In this document: one piece after another, positions 9,136 through 19,517 of the stretch
Layout of the letters: every line of letters starts with the position of its first letter
How positions within the stretch are numbered: the stretch's first letter is position 1
Assembly (NCBI GenBank): GCA_903895595.1
Contig: CAITUP010000016.1
Location: 124,001 to 188,000 of the forward strand
Source of the DNA: an uncultured Acetobacteraceae bacterium
Lineage (GTDB): Bacteria > Pseudomonadota > Alphaproteobacteria > Acetobacterales > Acetobacteraceae
Length of the DNA stretch: 64,000 nucleotides
Reading direction: 5' to 3'
Notes under the pieces: generated by a model
What the model was told of the DNA's origin: nothing
The model's database searches: none
The model's input: only the letters and a program-made list of their open reading frames with translations
Made by a program: the position numbers and the translations under genes

Positions 9136-10068
9136 TCAGTCGAACAGCGAACTGACGGAGCTTTCCTCGGCGATCCGCTTCATCGCTTCGGCCAGCAACG
9201 GGGCGATGGGCAACTGCTTGACTTTGGCGGAGCCCGCGACGGCCTCGGTCGCCATGATCGAGTCAGTGATGACCATTGTTGCAATGGGTGAATCGTCGAT
9301 GCGGGCCACCGCGCCGCCCGACAGCACGCCGTGCGTGACGTAAGCGCTGGCCGAACGGGCACCGCGCTTGATCAACGCCTCGGCCGCGTTGCAGTGGGTG
9401 CCGCCGGAGTCCACGAGGTCATCCACCAGGATGCAGTCCCGGCCGGCGACGTCGCCGATGACGTTCATGACCTCCGACACGCCGGCACGTTCGCGCCGCT
9501 TGTCGATGATCGCCAGATCGCAGTTCAGCCGCGTCGCGATCGCCCGCGCTCGGACCACGCCGCCGACGTCGGGGGACACGATCATGACATCGTGGTTGGT
9601 ATAGGTTTCCTGGATGTGGCGGCTGAACAGCGGCGCGGCATACAGGTTGTCGACGGGGATATCGAAGAAGCCCTGAATCTGCGCGGCGTGCAGGTCCATG
9701 GTCAGGACGCGGTTCGCGCCGGCCTCGGTGATCAGATTGGCGACCAGCTTGGCACTGATGGGGGAGCGGGAGGCGGTTTTGCGGTCCTGCCGCGCATAGC
9801 CGAAATAGGGGATCACGGCGGTGATGCGGCGGGCGGAGGACCGGCGCAGCGCATCCAGCGTGATCAGCAGCTCCATCAGGTTGTCGTTGGCCGGGAACGA
9901 CGTGGGCTGGATGACGAAGACGTCTTCGCCGCGCACGTTTTCCTGGATTTCGACGAAGACCTCCATATCCGCGAAACGGCGGATGGAGGCTTTGGCCAGG
10001 GACAGGCCCAATGTCTTGGCGACCGCCTCGGCGAGCGGGCGGTTGCTGTTGCAGGCGACAATCTTCAT
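9136..10068 (-). CDS. prs: Ribose-phosphate pyrophosphokinase
   Basis: Makes PRPP from ribose 5-phosphate and ATP for nucleotide, histidine and tryptophan synthesis; cytoplasmic. The protein has 310 residues, the standard class I length. ATP-binding flexible loop region [11 protein letters not shown] lies at 88-98, the metal-binding [13 protein letters not shown] at 123-135, and the PRPP-binding loop [10 protein letters not shown] at 215-224. The start at 10068 (MKIVACNSN) is fixed by family alignment; upstream in-frame sequence is low-complexity shadow. It is divergent from mreB with about 257 bases between starts, enough for two promoters. Confidence 0.97.
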   Translation of the reverse strand: MKIVACNSNRPLAEAVAKTLGLSLAKASIRRFADMEVFVEIQENVRGEDVFVIQPTSFPANDNLMELLITLDALRRSSARRITAVIPYFGYARQDRKTASRSPISAKLVANLITEAGANRVLTMDLHAAQIQGFFDIPVDNLYAAPLFSRHIQETYTNHDVMIVSPDVGGVVRARAIATRLNCDLAIIDKRRERAGVSEVMNVIGDVAGRDCILVDDLVDSGGTHCNAAEALIKRGARSASAYVTHGVLSGGAVARIDDSPIATMVITDSIMATEAVAGSAKVKQLPIAPLLAEAMKRIAEESSVSSLFD

Positions 10069-10118
10069 GGTGCGGGAGCCATGGGGTTGGCGGTGGGCCG
10101 GTCGAGGGGTGCCGGTGA

Positions 10119-11372
<1,254 letters not shown>

Positions 11373-11424
11373 GGCCAGTTCCCGGTCGCTTCCGGCGCCC
11401 ATTCACGCTAATGTCGGGCCACTC

Positions 11425-12285
11425 ATGATCCGGCTCTCCATCCCCGCGCGTCAGGCGCTGTCGAAGCTGACCCTCCCCGTTTTGGTGGTGGCAGCGTTCG
11501 GCCTCATGCTGCTCGGCAAGGCCGACACCGTGATCGCCGAACGCGCGCGGATGGCGCTGAACGATGCGCTGGGGCCGATCTACGCCGTGCTGGCCGAACC
11601 GCTGGGGGCGGTCAACGCCTCCATCGCCGAGGCTGGAAACCTGATGCACCTGCGGTCGGAGAACGCCCGCCTGCGGCAGGAAAACGAGTATTTGCGCCGC
11701 TGGCAGACCATCGCTCTGGCGCTGGACGCCGAGAATGCGCGCCTCAAGGGCAGCCTGAACTGGATCCCAGACCCGCCCGCGAACTTCGTCACCGCCCGCG
11801 TGGTGGCCGATGCCGGCGGTGTCTACGCCCGAGCGGCGTTGCTGGCGGTCGGGCCGAATCACACCGTGCGCAAAGGCCAGATCGCATTGGATGAACGTGG
11901 GCTGATCGGCCGCGTCACCGAAGTCGGCGCCCGTACCGCGCGCGTGCTGCTGATCACAGACCTCAACAGCCGCATCCCGGTGACGATGGAGACATCGCGG
12001 GCGCGCGCCATTCTGGTTGGGACCAACGGGGCACGGCCGCGCCTGTTGTACTGGCCGGAAGGCGTGCAGCCGCGCGAAGGCGAGCGCATCGTCACCAGCG
12101 CCGAAGCCAACGCCTTCCCGGCCAACCTGCTGATCGGCACCGTCCATTTCAGCCAGAGCGGGGTGCCCGAGGTCGAACCCTTCGCGCTGCTCCAACGCCT
12201 GGAGATCGTGCGTATCTTCGATTACGGGATGGGGGGCGTGACCGCGCCCGAGGCGCCGCAGAAATCCACCCCGGGACGGCACTGA
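11425..12285 (+). CDS. mreC: Rod shape-determining protein MreC
   Basis: Periplasmic scaffold linking MreB filaments to the wall-synthesis enzymes; 286 residues. One membrane helix (LPVLVVAAFGLMLLGKAD) lies near residues 15-35. A coiled coil follows around 72-105 (RSENARLRQENEYLRR), then the double beta-barrel periplasmic domain with DERGLIGRVTEVG and LVGTNGARPRLLYWPEG. The C-terminal proline-rich tail is short. Its TGA stop shares a base with the mreD start codon. Identity rests on domain layout plus position between mreB and mreD. Confidence 0.96.
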   Translation: MIRLSIPARQALSKLTLPVLVVAAFGLMLLGKADTVIAERARMALNDALGPIYAVLAEPLGAVNASIAEAGNLMHLRSENARLRQENEYLRRWQTIALALDAENARLKGSLNWIPDPPANFVTARVVADAGGVYARAALLAVGPNHTVRKGQIALDERGLIGRVTEVGARTARVLLITDLNSRIPVTMETSRARAILVGTNGARPRLLYWPEGVQPREGERIVTSAEANAFPANLLIGTVHFSQSGVPEVEPFALLQRLEIVRIFDYGMGGVTAPEAPQKSTPGRH

Positions 12286-12839
12286 TGGCCGGCGCCTGGC
12301 GCTATCCCGGCATTCGGCCGCGCGCCACGTTCGGGCGGCGGCTGGACCGTGCCGCGCGCGCGGGGTTTCCCGCGACCTGCACCGTGCTGACGATGCTGAT
12401 CACCCAGGCCCCGTTCGGTATCCCCGGTCAGTCTGTACTGCTGCCGTCGGTCACGCTGGCGAGCGTTTGGTTCTGGTCGCTGTTTCGCCCCTCGTCGATG
12501 CCGCCGCCGACGGTGTTCGGCATCGGCGTACTGATGGAGTTGCTGGGGTATCTGCCGCTGGGCGTCGGCGTGCTGACGCTGCTGCTGGCGCATGGCATCG
12601 CGGTGCGGTGGCGTCGGTTCCTCGGGCAGCAGGGGTTCGCGGTCACGTGGCTCGTGTTCATGCCAGTGGCGGCCGGGGCTGCGTTGCTGTCCTGGGTGCT
12701 GGTCGCGGCGCTGACTTTGCGGCTGCTGCCGCCGGGCCTTTCGGTGTTTCAGGGCGTCCTGTCGGGCGTGCTCTACCCGGTGCTGGCGATCCCGCTGGCG
12801 TGGCTGCACCGTGCGTTCGCCGAAGCGGACGCCGATTGA
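12285..12839 (+). CDS. mreD: Rod shape-determining protein MreD
   Basis: Polytopic inner-membrane subunit of the elongasome; 184 residues with about five hydrophobic segments, starting at CTVLTMLITQAPFG near residue 32. After a basic cytoplasmic N-terminus come PSVTLASVWFWSLF, VFGIGVLMELLGYLPLGVG (a conserved MreD-like helix with an internal acidic residue) and two C-terminal helices. MreD proteins diverge quickly, so context carries much of the call. Both ends overlap neighbours by one base (ATG inside the mreC stop; its own stop inside the mrdA start), so translation is coupled. Confidence 0.92.
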   Translation: MAGAWRYPGIRPRATFGRRLDRAARAGFPATCTVLTMLITQAPFGIPGQSVLLPSVTLASVWFWSLFRPSSMPPPTVFGIGVLMELLGYLPLGVGVLTLLLAHGIAVRWRRFLGQQGFAVTWLVFMPVAAGAALLSWVLVAALTLRLLPPGLSVFQGVLSGVLYPVLAIPLAWLHRAFAEADAD

Positions 12840-14704
12840 TGCGCCGGGAAACCAAACGGACCGGCGTGTTCACCCGGCGCGCGCTGCTGCTGATGGGGGG
12901 GCAGGTCGCGGTGCTTGGGACGATGGCTGCGCGTCTTTATCAGGTGCAGGTGGTCGAAGGCGGGCGCTACGCCACGCTGGCCAACGAAAACCGCATCAGC
13001 GCGCGCATGATCGCCCCGCCGCGCGGCCGCATTCTGGACCGGTTCGGCACGCCGCTGGCCGGCAGCCGGATCAACTGGCGGGCGCTGCTGATCTCGGAAC
13101 AGGCGACCGACGTGAAGGCGACGCTGGACGCGTTCTCCCGCATCGTGCCGCTGACGGAATACGAGCGGGCACGGATCGACCGGGAACTCCATCGCCGCCG
13201 TCACTTCATCCCCGTGATGGTGCGGGAATTTCTGAGCTGGCCGGACATGGCGGCCATCGAGGTCAACGCGCCCGATCTGCCGGGCATCCTGGTCGATGTC
13301 GGCACCACCCGGATCTACCCCTACGGCGAACGGCTCGCACACGTCGTCGGTTACGTGGCGCCGCCGAACGAGGCCGATGTCGCCAACGACCCGCTGCTGT
13401 CCCTCCCCGGTCTACGCATTGGCCGCTCGGGTATGGAAAAATACCACGATCTGGCGCTGCGCGGCCGGCCGGGTGCGGTGCAACTGGAGGTGAACGCCGT
13501 CGGCCGGGTGATCCGCGAACTGGACCGGCAGGAAGGCGTGCAGGGCGACGATGTCGGCCTGACCATCGATGCCGGCTTGCAGGAAGCCGTGGTCACGCTG
13601 CTGGGCGACGAGAGCGCCAGCGCCGTTGTCATGGACTGCCGCAACGGCGAAGTGCTGGCGATGGCGACCAATCCCGGCTTCGATCCGACCGTGTTCAACA
13701 GCGGCGTATCGCAGGCGCAATGGTCGGAATGGACCCGCGATCGCCGCACACCGCTGATCAACAAGGCGACCTCGGGCCTGTATGCGCCGGGTTCCACCTT
13801 CAAAATGGCGGTGGCGCTGGCGGCGATCGAGGGCAAGGCGATGACCATCAACGATCGCGTCGAATGTCCCGGCTATCTGGACCTCGGCGATACGCGGTTT
13901 CATTGCTGGCGCAAGGGCGGACACGGGATGCTCGATCTGCGCGGCGGGATCAAGAACAGCTGCGACGTCTATTTCTACGAAGCCGCGCGGCGGGTCGGCA
14001 TCGACAAGGTCGCGGCGATGTCCAACCGCCTGGGGCTGGGCACCGAGCTGGAGTTGGATCTGCCGGGGCAGCGGTCCGGACTGATTCCCACCCGCGACTG
14101 GCGGATCGGACAGGGTCACCCGTGGAACATCGGCGATACCATCGTCAGCGGCATCGGCCAGGGCTACATCCAGGTCACGCCCTTGCAGCTCGCGACCTAT
14201 ACCGCGCGCTTGGCCAGCGGCCGGCAAGTGCAACCACATTTGACCCGCAGTCTGGGCGGCGTGCTGCAACCGGGCGTGTTACCCGAGGATTGGCCGTCTC
14301 TCGATCTTCCCGACAAAGCGCTGCGCATGGTCCGCGAAGGCATGTGGTCGGTGGTCAATGAGCAGGGGGGCACAGCGCCGCTCGCGAAACTGGCCGATCC
14401 GAAATGGCAGATGGCCGGCAAGACCGGATCGGCGCAGGTGCGCCGCGTCTCGCGCGAGATGCGCGAAAGCGGCACGTTCGACAGTGCCAAGCTGCCCTGG
14501 GAATACCGTCCGCACGCATTGTTCGTGGCCTTCGCCCCGGTCGACGCACCGCGCTACGCCCTGGCGGTGGTGATCGAGCACGGCAACGCCGGCGCCGCCG
14601 CCGCCGCGCCGCTGGCCAAGGATATCATGACGGAAACCCTCCAACGCGACCCCGCCAACCGGACAGAGCCGCTGGGTGCCAAGTTGGCGGACGCCAAATC
14701 GTGA
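12839..14704 (+). CDS. mrdA: Penicillin-binding protein 2
   Basis: Class B transpeptidase that cross-links lateral-wall peptidoglycan together with RodA; 621 residues. A short cytoplasmic tail and one membrane helix (RRALLLMGGQVAVLGTMAARL, residues 13-33) anchor it. The dimerisation/pedestal domain starts near 50 with APPRGRILDRFG. The transpeptidase motifs are SxxK at S319-K322 (STFK), SxD at S374-D376 (SCD), and KTG at 528-530. SxD rather than SxN is usual in this protein. The start is the ATG at 12839 overlapping the mreD stop; longer open frame upstream is the mreD shadow. Its stop overlaps the rodA start. Confidence 0.98.
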   Translation: MRRETKRTGVFTRRALLLMGGQVAVLGTMAARLYQVQVVEGGRYATLANENRISARMIAPPRGRILDRFGTPLAGSRINWRALLISEQATDVKATLDAFSRIVPLTEYERARIDRELHRRRHFIPVMVREFLSWPDMAAIEVNAPDLPGILVDVGTTRIYPYGERLAHVVGYVAPPNEADVANDPLLSLPGLRIGRSGMEKYHDLALRGRPGAVQLEVNAVGRVIRELDRQEGVQGDDVGLTIDAGLQEAVVTLLGDESASAVVMDCRNGEVLAMATNPGFDPTVFNSGVSQAQWSEWTRDRRTPLINKATSGLYAPGSTFKMAVALAAIEGKAMTINDRVECPGYLDLGDTRFHCWRKGGHGMLDLRGGIKNSCDVYFYEAARRVGIDKVAAMSNRLGLGTELELDLPGQRSGLIPTRDWRIGQGHPWNIGDTIVSGIGQGYIQVTPLQLATYTARLASGRQVQPHLTRSLGGVLQPGVLPEDWPSLDLPDKALRMVREGMWSVVNEQGGTAPLAKLADPKWQMAGKTGSAQVRRVSREMRESGTFDSAKLPWEYRPHALFVAFAPVDAPRYALAVVIEHGNAGAAAAAPLAKDIMTETLQRDPANRTEPLGAKLADAKS

Positions 14705-15846
14705 TGGAACGGCGCCTCTGGCGGGAGGCCTCGTTCGACCTGACCGGCAAGATCCTGCGCATCAACTGGCTGTATGTGCTGCTTCTGTGCGCCCTGGCGG
14801 GGGTTGGATACACCGCGCTGTACAGCGCCGCCGGCGGCGCGGTCGAGCCTTACGCGGGGCGGCACGCGCTGCGCTTTTGCATCGGGTTGGCGCTGATGCT
14901 GTGCGTTTCGCTGATCGATATAAGGCTGATCGCGCGTCTGTCCTGGGTGGCCTACGCGGGGGGGATTGGGCTGCTGGTCGCGGTGCTGCGCATGGGTCAT
15001 GTCGGCAAAGGCGCGCAACGCTGGATCGAGCTGGGCGGGCTGCAGCTGCAACCGTCGGAACTGATGAAGATCGCGCTGGTGCTGGCGTTGGCGTCCTGGT
15101 TCCACAAGGCATCGTGGGAGCGGATCGGCAACCCGCTGTTCCTGGTCCCGCCGATCGTCGCCATTCTGCTGCCGGTGGGGCTGATCCTGAAGGAACCCAA
15201 TCTGGGCACCGCCGTAATCACCGCGATGATCGGCGGCGCGGTGATGTTTGGCGCCGGGGTGCGCTGGTGGAAGTTCCTGCTGGTGGCGGCACCCGTGCCG
15301 TTCGCGGCGCAATTCGCGTACCAGCATTTGCACGATTACCAGCGTGCCCGCATCGACACGTTCATGCACCCGGAGAACGACCCCCTCGGCGCCGGCTACA
15401 ACATTCTGCAATCCAAGATCGCCCTGGGCTCCGGTGGCATGTGGGGCAAGGGGTTCCTGCAAGGCACGCAAGGGCATCTGGATTTCCTGCCGGAGAAGCA
15501 GACCGATTTCATCTTCACGATGATCGGGGAGGAATTCGGTCTGGTCGGCGCTTGGGCGGTGATGGGGTTGCTGGCCCTGATCGTGCTGGGCGGCATGCTG
15601 ATCGCGCTGCGCTGCCGCAACCAGTTCGGGCGGCTGGTGGCGATGGGCATTTCCGTCAATTTCTTCATGTACGTGTTCGTGAACATCGCCATGGTGATGG
15701 GCGCCATTCCGGTCGGCGGCGTGCCGCTGCCGCTGGTGTCGCACGGCGGATCGGCCATGCTGACGGTGATGCTGGGATTCGGTGTTTTGATGTCGGTGCA
15801 TGTCCACCGCGATGTCGAGTTCGAAGGCACCGGCGAGGACCGATGA
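14704..15846 (+). CDS. rodA: Peptidoglycan glycosyltransferase RodA
   Basis: SEDS-family glycan polymerase of the elongasome, partner of PBP2; 380 residues, about ten membrane helices. SEDS landmarks visible are GKGAQRWIELGGLQLQPSE near 100, KEPNLGTAVI near 163, the periplasmic loop ending in NDPLGAGYNILQSKIALGSGG, and FLPEKQTDFIF near 263. The catalytic-loop Asp lies in the HPENDP segment. The C-terminal VPLPLVSHGGSAM is family-typical. The start is ATG at 14704, sharing a base with the mrdA stop; GTG at 14701 in frame is an alternative. It is the last gene of the operon. Confidence 0.97.
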   Translation: MERRLWREASFDLTGKILRINWLYVLLLCALAGVGYTALYSAAGGAVEPYAGRHALRFCIGLALMLCVSLIDIRLIARLSWVAYAGGIGLLVAVLRMGHVGKGAQRWIELGGLQLQPSELMKIALVLALASWFHKASWERIGNPLFLVPPIVAILLPVGLILKEPNLGTAVITAMIGGAVMFGAGVRWWKFLLVAAPVPFAAQFAYQHLHDYQRARIDTFMHPENDPLGAGYNILQSKIALGSGGMWGKGFLQGTQGHLDFLPEKQTDFIFTMIGEEFGLVGAWAVMGLLALIVLGGMLIALRCRNQFGRLVAMGISVNFFMYVFVNIAMVMGAIPVGGVPLPLVSHGGSAMLTVMLGFGVLMSVHVHRDVEFEGTGEDR

Positions 15847-16087
15847 ATCCCCGGCTGCTGCGGGCCTACCGAGCGACTGTGTTTCGCACGGAGCACCTGA
15901 ATCCCTCGGCGCCCTCCGCGCGAAACGCCGGCATTGCCCGAGGTACAGACCATTGTCGGGGGCCTTATCGTCGCAGCCCCCTCACAACCGGGTTGCATCC
16001 GGCGCCGGGTATGCGCACTCTGGGCAGGCAAGACCAAGGTCCGAATAACGGACCCGGAAACGCCGACAGGGAGACGCGGAAACCGCG
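15847..16087. promoter_or_regulatory. Leader region of liv-type operon
   Basis: A 241-base gap between rodA and the livG-like gene on the same strand. It contains a perfect 6-bp stem GGTCCG-AATAA-CGGACC (16038-16054) about 34 bases before the livG start. There is no T-run after the stem, so it is not a standard terminator. A promoter for the transporter operon is expected here, but no convincing -35/-10 pair was picked out. Confidence 0.35.
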
Positions 16088-16867
16088 ATGGACAAGGAAG
16101 CAACACCGCTGCTCAGCGTGCGGGGGGTCTCGGTGCGATTCGGCGGCGTGGTGGCGCTGGACGATGTGTCGTTCGACGTCGCGCCGGGCCAGATCGCCGG
16201 ATTGATCGGCCCGAACGGCGCCGGCAAGACCACGCTGTTCAACTGCCTCAGCCGCCTCTACCAGCCCAGCGAAGGGGAAATCCTGTTCGAGGGCACGTCG
16301 GTGCTGGCCACCCCGCGGCATCGCATTCCCGATATCGGCATCGGCCGCACGTTCCAGAACGTCGCGCTGTTCGACAAGTTGACGGTACTGGAAAACGTCA
16401 TGGTCGGGCGGCACAGCCGGACCGGGTCCAGCTTTCTCGCCAACGCGTTGCGCCTGCCGTCCGTGGTGCGGGAGCAGAACGCCGCGCGCGACCGGGCGAT
16501 GGAACTGATCGAGTTCATGGATCTGGTCCCGTTCACCCATTGGCCGGCGGGCGGCCTGCCCTTCCCTATCCGCAAACGCGTCGAACTGGCGCGCGCCTTG
16601 GCGGCGCAGCCGAAGCTGCTGCTGCTGGATGAGCCGGCGGCGGGCCTCAATCATGAGGAAGTCGGGACCCTGGAAGCGCAGATCCGCCGGGTTCGCGACG
16701 TCCAGGGCGTGACTGTGCTGCTGGTGGAGCATCACATGAGCCTGGTGATGTCGGTGTCCGACAAGGTCATCACCGTCAACTTCGGCCGCAAAATCGCCGA
16801 GGGTACGCCGGACGAGGTGAAACGCCACCCCGAAGTCATTCGCGCCTATCTGGGGACCGCCGACTGA
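16088..16867 (+). CDS. livG: Branched-chain amino acid ABC transporter ATP-binding protein LivG
   Basis: Cytoplasmic ATPase subunit of a HAAT-type importer (branched-chain or other amphipathic amino acids, sometimes other organics); 259 residues. Walker A GPNGAGKT is at 41-48, the Q-loop lies in GRTFQNVALF, and Walker B is LLLLDEPAAGLN. The signature loop reads LPFPIRKRVELARAL instead of LSGGQ, which is normal for the LivG branch. The C-terminal RAYLGTAD resembles the LivG tail AYLG. It opens the operon livG-livF-livH-livM-livK; its stop overlaps the livF start by one base. Confidence 0.94.
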   Translation: MDKEATPLLSVRGVSVRFGGVVALDDVSFDVAPGQIAGLIGPNGAGKTTLFNCLSRLYQPSEGEILFEGTSVLATPRHRIPDIGIGRTFQNVALFDKLTVLENVMVGRHSRTGSSFLANALRLPSVVREQNAARDRAMELIEFMDLVPFTHWPAGGLPFPIRKRVELARALAAQPKLLLLDEPAAGLNHEEVGTLEAQIRRVRDVQGVTVLLVEHHMSLVMSVSDKVITVNFGRKIAEGTPDEVKRHPEVIRAYLGTAD

Positions 16868-17580
16868 TGACCGCCATTTTGCAAGTCAAAGGCCTGAGCG
16901 CCTGGTATGGCCAAAGCCGAGCGTTATTCGATCTGGATTTGAACATCGAACAAGGCGGCGTGACGGCGTTGCTCGGCGCCAACGGTGCCGGCAAGACCAC
17001 CAGCCTGCGTGCCATCTGCAACATGGTCCGCCGCACCGGCACCACCACCATGGACGGCACCGATATCAGCCGCCGCACGACGGAGGACATCGTCCGGCTC
17101 GGCGTCGCGCATGTCCCGGAAGGGCGCGGCACCTTCGTCGCGCTGACGGTGGAGGAAAACCTTCGCCTCGCCTTCCATATCCGCCGCGACCGCAAAGCCG
17201 CGGAACGCGACATGGAAAAGGTCTTCGCCTATTTTCCGCGGCTGAAGGAACGCATCCACCAGCAGGCCGGCACCCTGTCCGGCGGAGAGCAGCAGATGCT
17301 TGCGGTGGCGCGTGCGCTGATGCTGGCGCCACGGCTGATGCTGCTGGACGAGCCGTCGTTCGGCCTCGCGCCGCTGATCGTGCAGGAGATTTTCCGCATC
17401 CTGCGGCGCATCAATGAGGACGAGAAAGTATCCATGCTGATCGTCGAGCAGAACGCCGCGCTGGCGCTGGAGCTGGCGGACCATGTGTACCTGCTGGAAA
17501 CCGGCAAGGTCGTGATGTCCGGCCCGTCCGACATGGTCAAGAACGACGAAACGCTGCGCAAAGCCTATTTGGGATATTGA
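16867..17580 (+). CDS. livF: Branched-chain amino acid ABC transporter ATP-binding protein LivF
   Basis: Second ATPase subunit, 237 residues. Walker A GANGAGKT is at 37-44, the LivF hallmark VAHVPEGRGTF lies near 78, the signature LSGGEQQMLAVARAL near 140, and Walker B LMLLDEPSFGLAP near 158. The ending RKAYLGY is typical. The ATG at 16867 uses the A of the livG stop. LivG and LivF form the ATPase heterodimer with the LivH/LivM permeases encoded next. Substrate is set by the binding protein at 19518, not by this subunit. Confidence 0.95.
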   Translation: MTAILQVKGLSAWYGQSRALFDLDLNIEQGGVTALLGANGAGKTTSLRAICNMVRRTGTTTMDGTDISRRTTEDIVRLGVAHVPEGRGTFVALTVEENLRLAFHIRRDRKAAERDMEKVFAYFPRLKERIHQQAGTLSGGEQQMLAVARALMLAPRLMLLDEPSFGLAPLIVQEIFRILRRINEDEKVSMLIVEQNAALALELADHVYLLETGKVVMSGPSDMVKNDETLRKAYLGY

Positions 17581-17590
17581 GGGGTCCGGC

Positions 17591-18463
17591 ATGGAATTTT
17601 TCATCCAGCAGATTGTCGCCGGCCTGACCAACGGGGCGATTTACGCCTGCGTCGCGCTGGGACTGGTGATGATCTATGTGTCCACCGATCACATCAATTT
17701 CGCCCAAGGCGAGATGGCGATGTTCGCGACCTTCCTGGCATGGGCGATGATCGACGCCGGCGTGCCGTACTGGGTGGCGTTCGGCCTGACGATCATGGTC
17801 GCGTTCTTCGGCGGTCTGTTCATTCAACGGGTGATCCTGAAACCGCTGGAGAACGCGCCAGTGTTGGCGCTGGTGGTGTGCTTCATCGCGCTGTTGTCCA
17901 TCTTCAACGCCATCGCCGGGATGATCTGGAGTTTTACCATTAAGCAGTTCCCCTCGCCTTTCCCGAGCCGGGATTTGTTCGGCAACGGGTTGGTCAGCGC
18001 GCAGCAGCTTGGGGTCGTCGCTGTAACCCTGGTGATGCTCGGATTGCTGACGGTGTTCTTCCGCTACACGACGCTGGGCCTCGCGATGCGGGCAGCGGCG
18101 CAGAACGCCAGTTCCGCGCGTCTCATGGGCGTGCGGGTGTCTTGGATGCTGGCGCTGGGCTGGGGTCTGGCGTCGGGGATTGGGGCCATCGCCGGGATGC
18201 TGGTGGCGCCGATCGTGTTCCTGGATCCGAACATGATGGCCGGCATTCTGGTCTACGGATTCGCCGGCGCGCTGGTGGGCGGCATCGCCAATCCGCTGGG
18301 CGCGGTCGCCGGCGGGTTCATCGTCGGGGTGCTGGAAAATCTGGTGGGCAGCTACATTATCGGGAACGAGCTGAAGCTGAGCTTCGCGCTGGTGATGGTG
18401 ATCGGCGTGCTGCTGTTGAAACCGGCGGGCCTGTTCGGCCGCGTGATCGTAAGGCGGGTGTAG
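17591..18463 (+). CDS. livH: Branched-chain amino acid ABC transporter permease LivH
   Basis: Inner-membrane permease, 290 residues, about eight helices. It begins MEFFIQQIVAGLTNGAIYAC, the standard LivH opening, and has LVMIYVSTDHINFAQGEMAMF near 30-50 with the FAQGE motif. The cytoplasmic coupling loop reads GLAMRAAAQNASSARLMGV near residue 160. The end GLFGRVIVRRV is typical. It starts 10 bases after livF and is followed by livM after one base, so all four are co-translated or tightly co-transcribed. Confidence 0.95.
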   Translation: MEFFIQQIVAGLTNGAIYACVALGLVMIYVSTDHINFAQGEMAMFATFLAWAMIDAGVPYWVAFGLTIMVAFFGGLFIQRVILKPLENAPVLALVVCFIALLSIFNAIAGMIWSFTIKQFPSPFPSRDLFGNGLVSAQQLGVVAVTLVMLGLLTVFFRYTTLGLAMRAAAQNASSARLMGVRVSWMLALGWGLASGIGAIAGMLVAPIVFLDPNMMAGILVYGFAGALVGGIANPLGAVAGGFIVGVLENLVGSYIIGNELKLSFALVMVIGVLLLKPAGLFGRVIVRRV

Positions 18464-18464
18464 C

Positions 18465-19505
18465 ATGGCGGCCATGGCGCGCAGTTGGGCGACGAAGCCG
18501 CATATCGGCTTGTGGGCAATCGGGTTCTGGCTGGTCTTGGCGGCGTTGCCGCTGATCGGCTTCGTGACGGAAAGCCCCAGCTTCGAGTATTACCTGTTCA
18601 TGGGTCAGTCGATGCTGATCTACGCGATCGCGGTCCTCGGCTTGAACCTGCTGATCGGTTTCAACGGCCAGATTTCGCTGGGGCACAGCGCGTTCTTCGC
18701 CGTTGGAGCGTATGCCGCCGCGATCCTGATGGTGCATGCGTCCGTGCCTTATTGGCTGGCGATCCCGCTGGCCGGCATTGTCTGCTTCGGCGCCGGTTTT
18801 CTGTTCGGCTTCCCGGCCTTGAAGCTGGAGGGGCATTACCTCGCGCTGGCCACGTTCACACTGGCCATCGCGGTGCCGCAGCTGCTGAAACACAAATCCA
18901 TCGCCGGCTGGACCGGCGGCGTCGGCGGGGTGCTGCTGGACAAGCCCGACCCGCCCGCCTTCCTGCCGCTCAGCGTCGATCAGTTCCTGTATTACGTCTG
19001 CTTGATCGTCGCGATGGCGCTGTTCTGGATCGTCTACAACCTGCTGCGCGGCCGCAGCGGTCGGGCGATGATGGCGATCCGCGATCATGCGATGGCGGCG
19101 GGCACCATGGGGATCGACACCGCGCTGTACAAGACCATGACGTTCGGCGTCAGCGCCGCCATCACGGGCATGGCGGGGGCATTGTCGGCCATCACCGTCG
19201 CCTATGTGGCGCCCGACAGTTTCACGTTGCAGCTGTCGATTTCCTTCCTGGTCGGGCTGGTGGTCGGCGGCATCGCGTCGCTGCCAGGCTGTCTGATCGG
19301 CGGCGCCTTTATCGTGCTGGTGCAGAATTCGTCGCAGTCGATTTCGGACTGGATGAAGGACGCATTTTCGCTGCGCTACGATGTGCCGGCCTGGGCGATT
19401 TACGGCACCTTGCTGCTGTTGCTGATGTTCTTCCTGCCCAACGGCCTCGCCGGTGGGATTACCGCGATCCGCGGTCTGTTTTCCCGCGCCACCCAAAAAA
19501 CCTGA
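18465..19505 (+). CDS. livM: Branched-chain amino acid ABC transporter permease LivM
   Basis: Second permease, 346 residues, about nine helices. It contains the LivM core GLNLLIGFNGQISLGHSAFFAVGA (here split as positions 58-81), then FLFGFPALKLEGHYLALATF near 122. The coupling loop is RGRSGRAMMAIRDHAMAAGTMGID near 193. The C-terminus carries FLPNGLAGGI, the common FxPxGL ending. The start ATG at 18465 lies one base after the livH stop. Confidence 0.95.
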   Translation: MAAMARSWATKPHIGLWAIGFWLVLAALPLIGFVTESPSFEYYLFMGQSMLIYAIAVLGLNLLIGFNGQISLGHSAFFAVGAYAAAILMVHASVPYWLAIPLAGIVCFGAGFLFGFPALKLEGHYLALATFTLAIAVPQLLKHKSIAGWTGGVGGVLLDKPDPPAFLPLSVDQFLYYVCLIVAMALFWIVYNLLRGRSGRAMMAIRDHAMAAGTMGIDTALYKTMTFGVSAAITGMAGALSAITVAYVAPDSFTLQLSISFLVGLVVGGIASLPGCLIGGAFIVLVQNSSQSISDWMKDAFSLRYDVPAWAIYGTLLLLLMFFLPNGLAGGITAIRGLFSRATQKT

Positions 19506-19517
19506 GGAGCCGTCCCC

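Noticed and set aside
15396-16106. Minus-strand frame of 236 codons over rodA and the liv leader
   Set aside because: Mirror of rodA on the other strand; no motif of its own.
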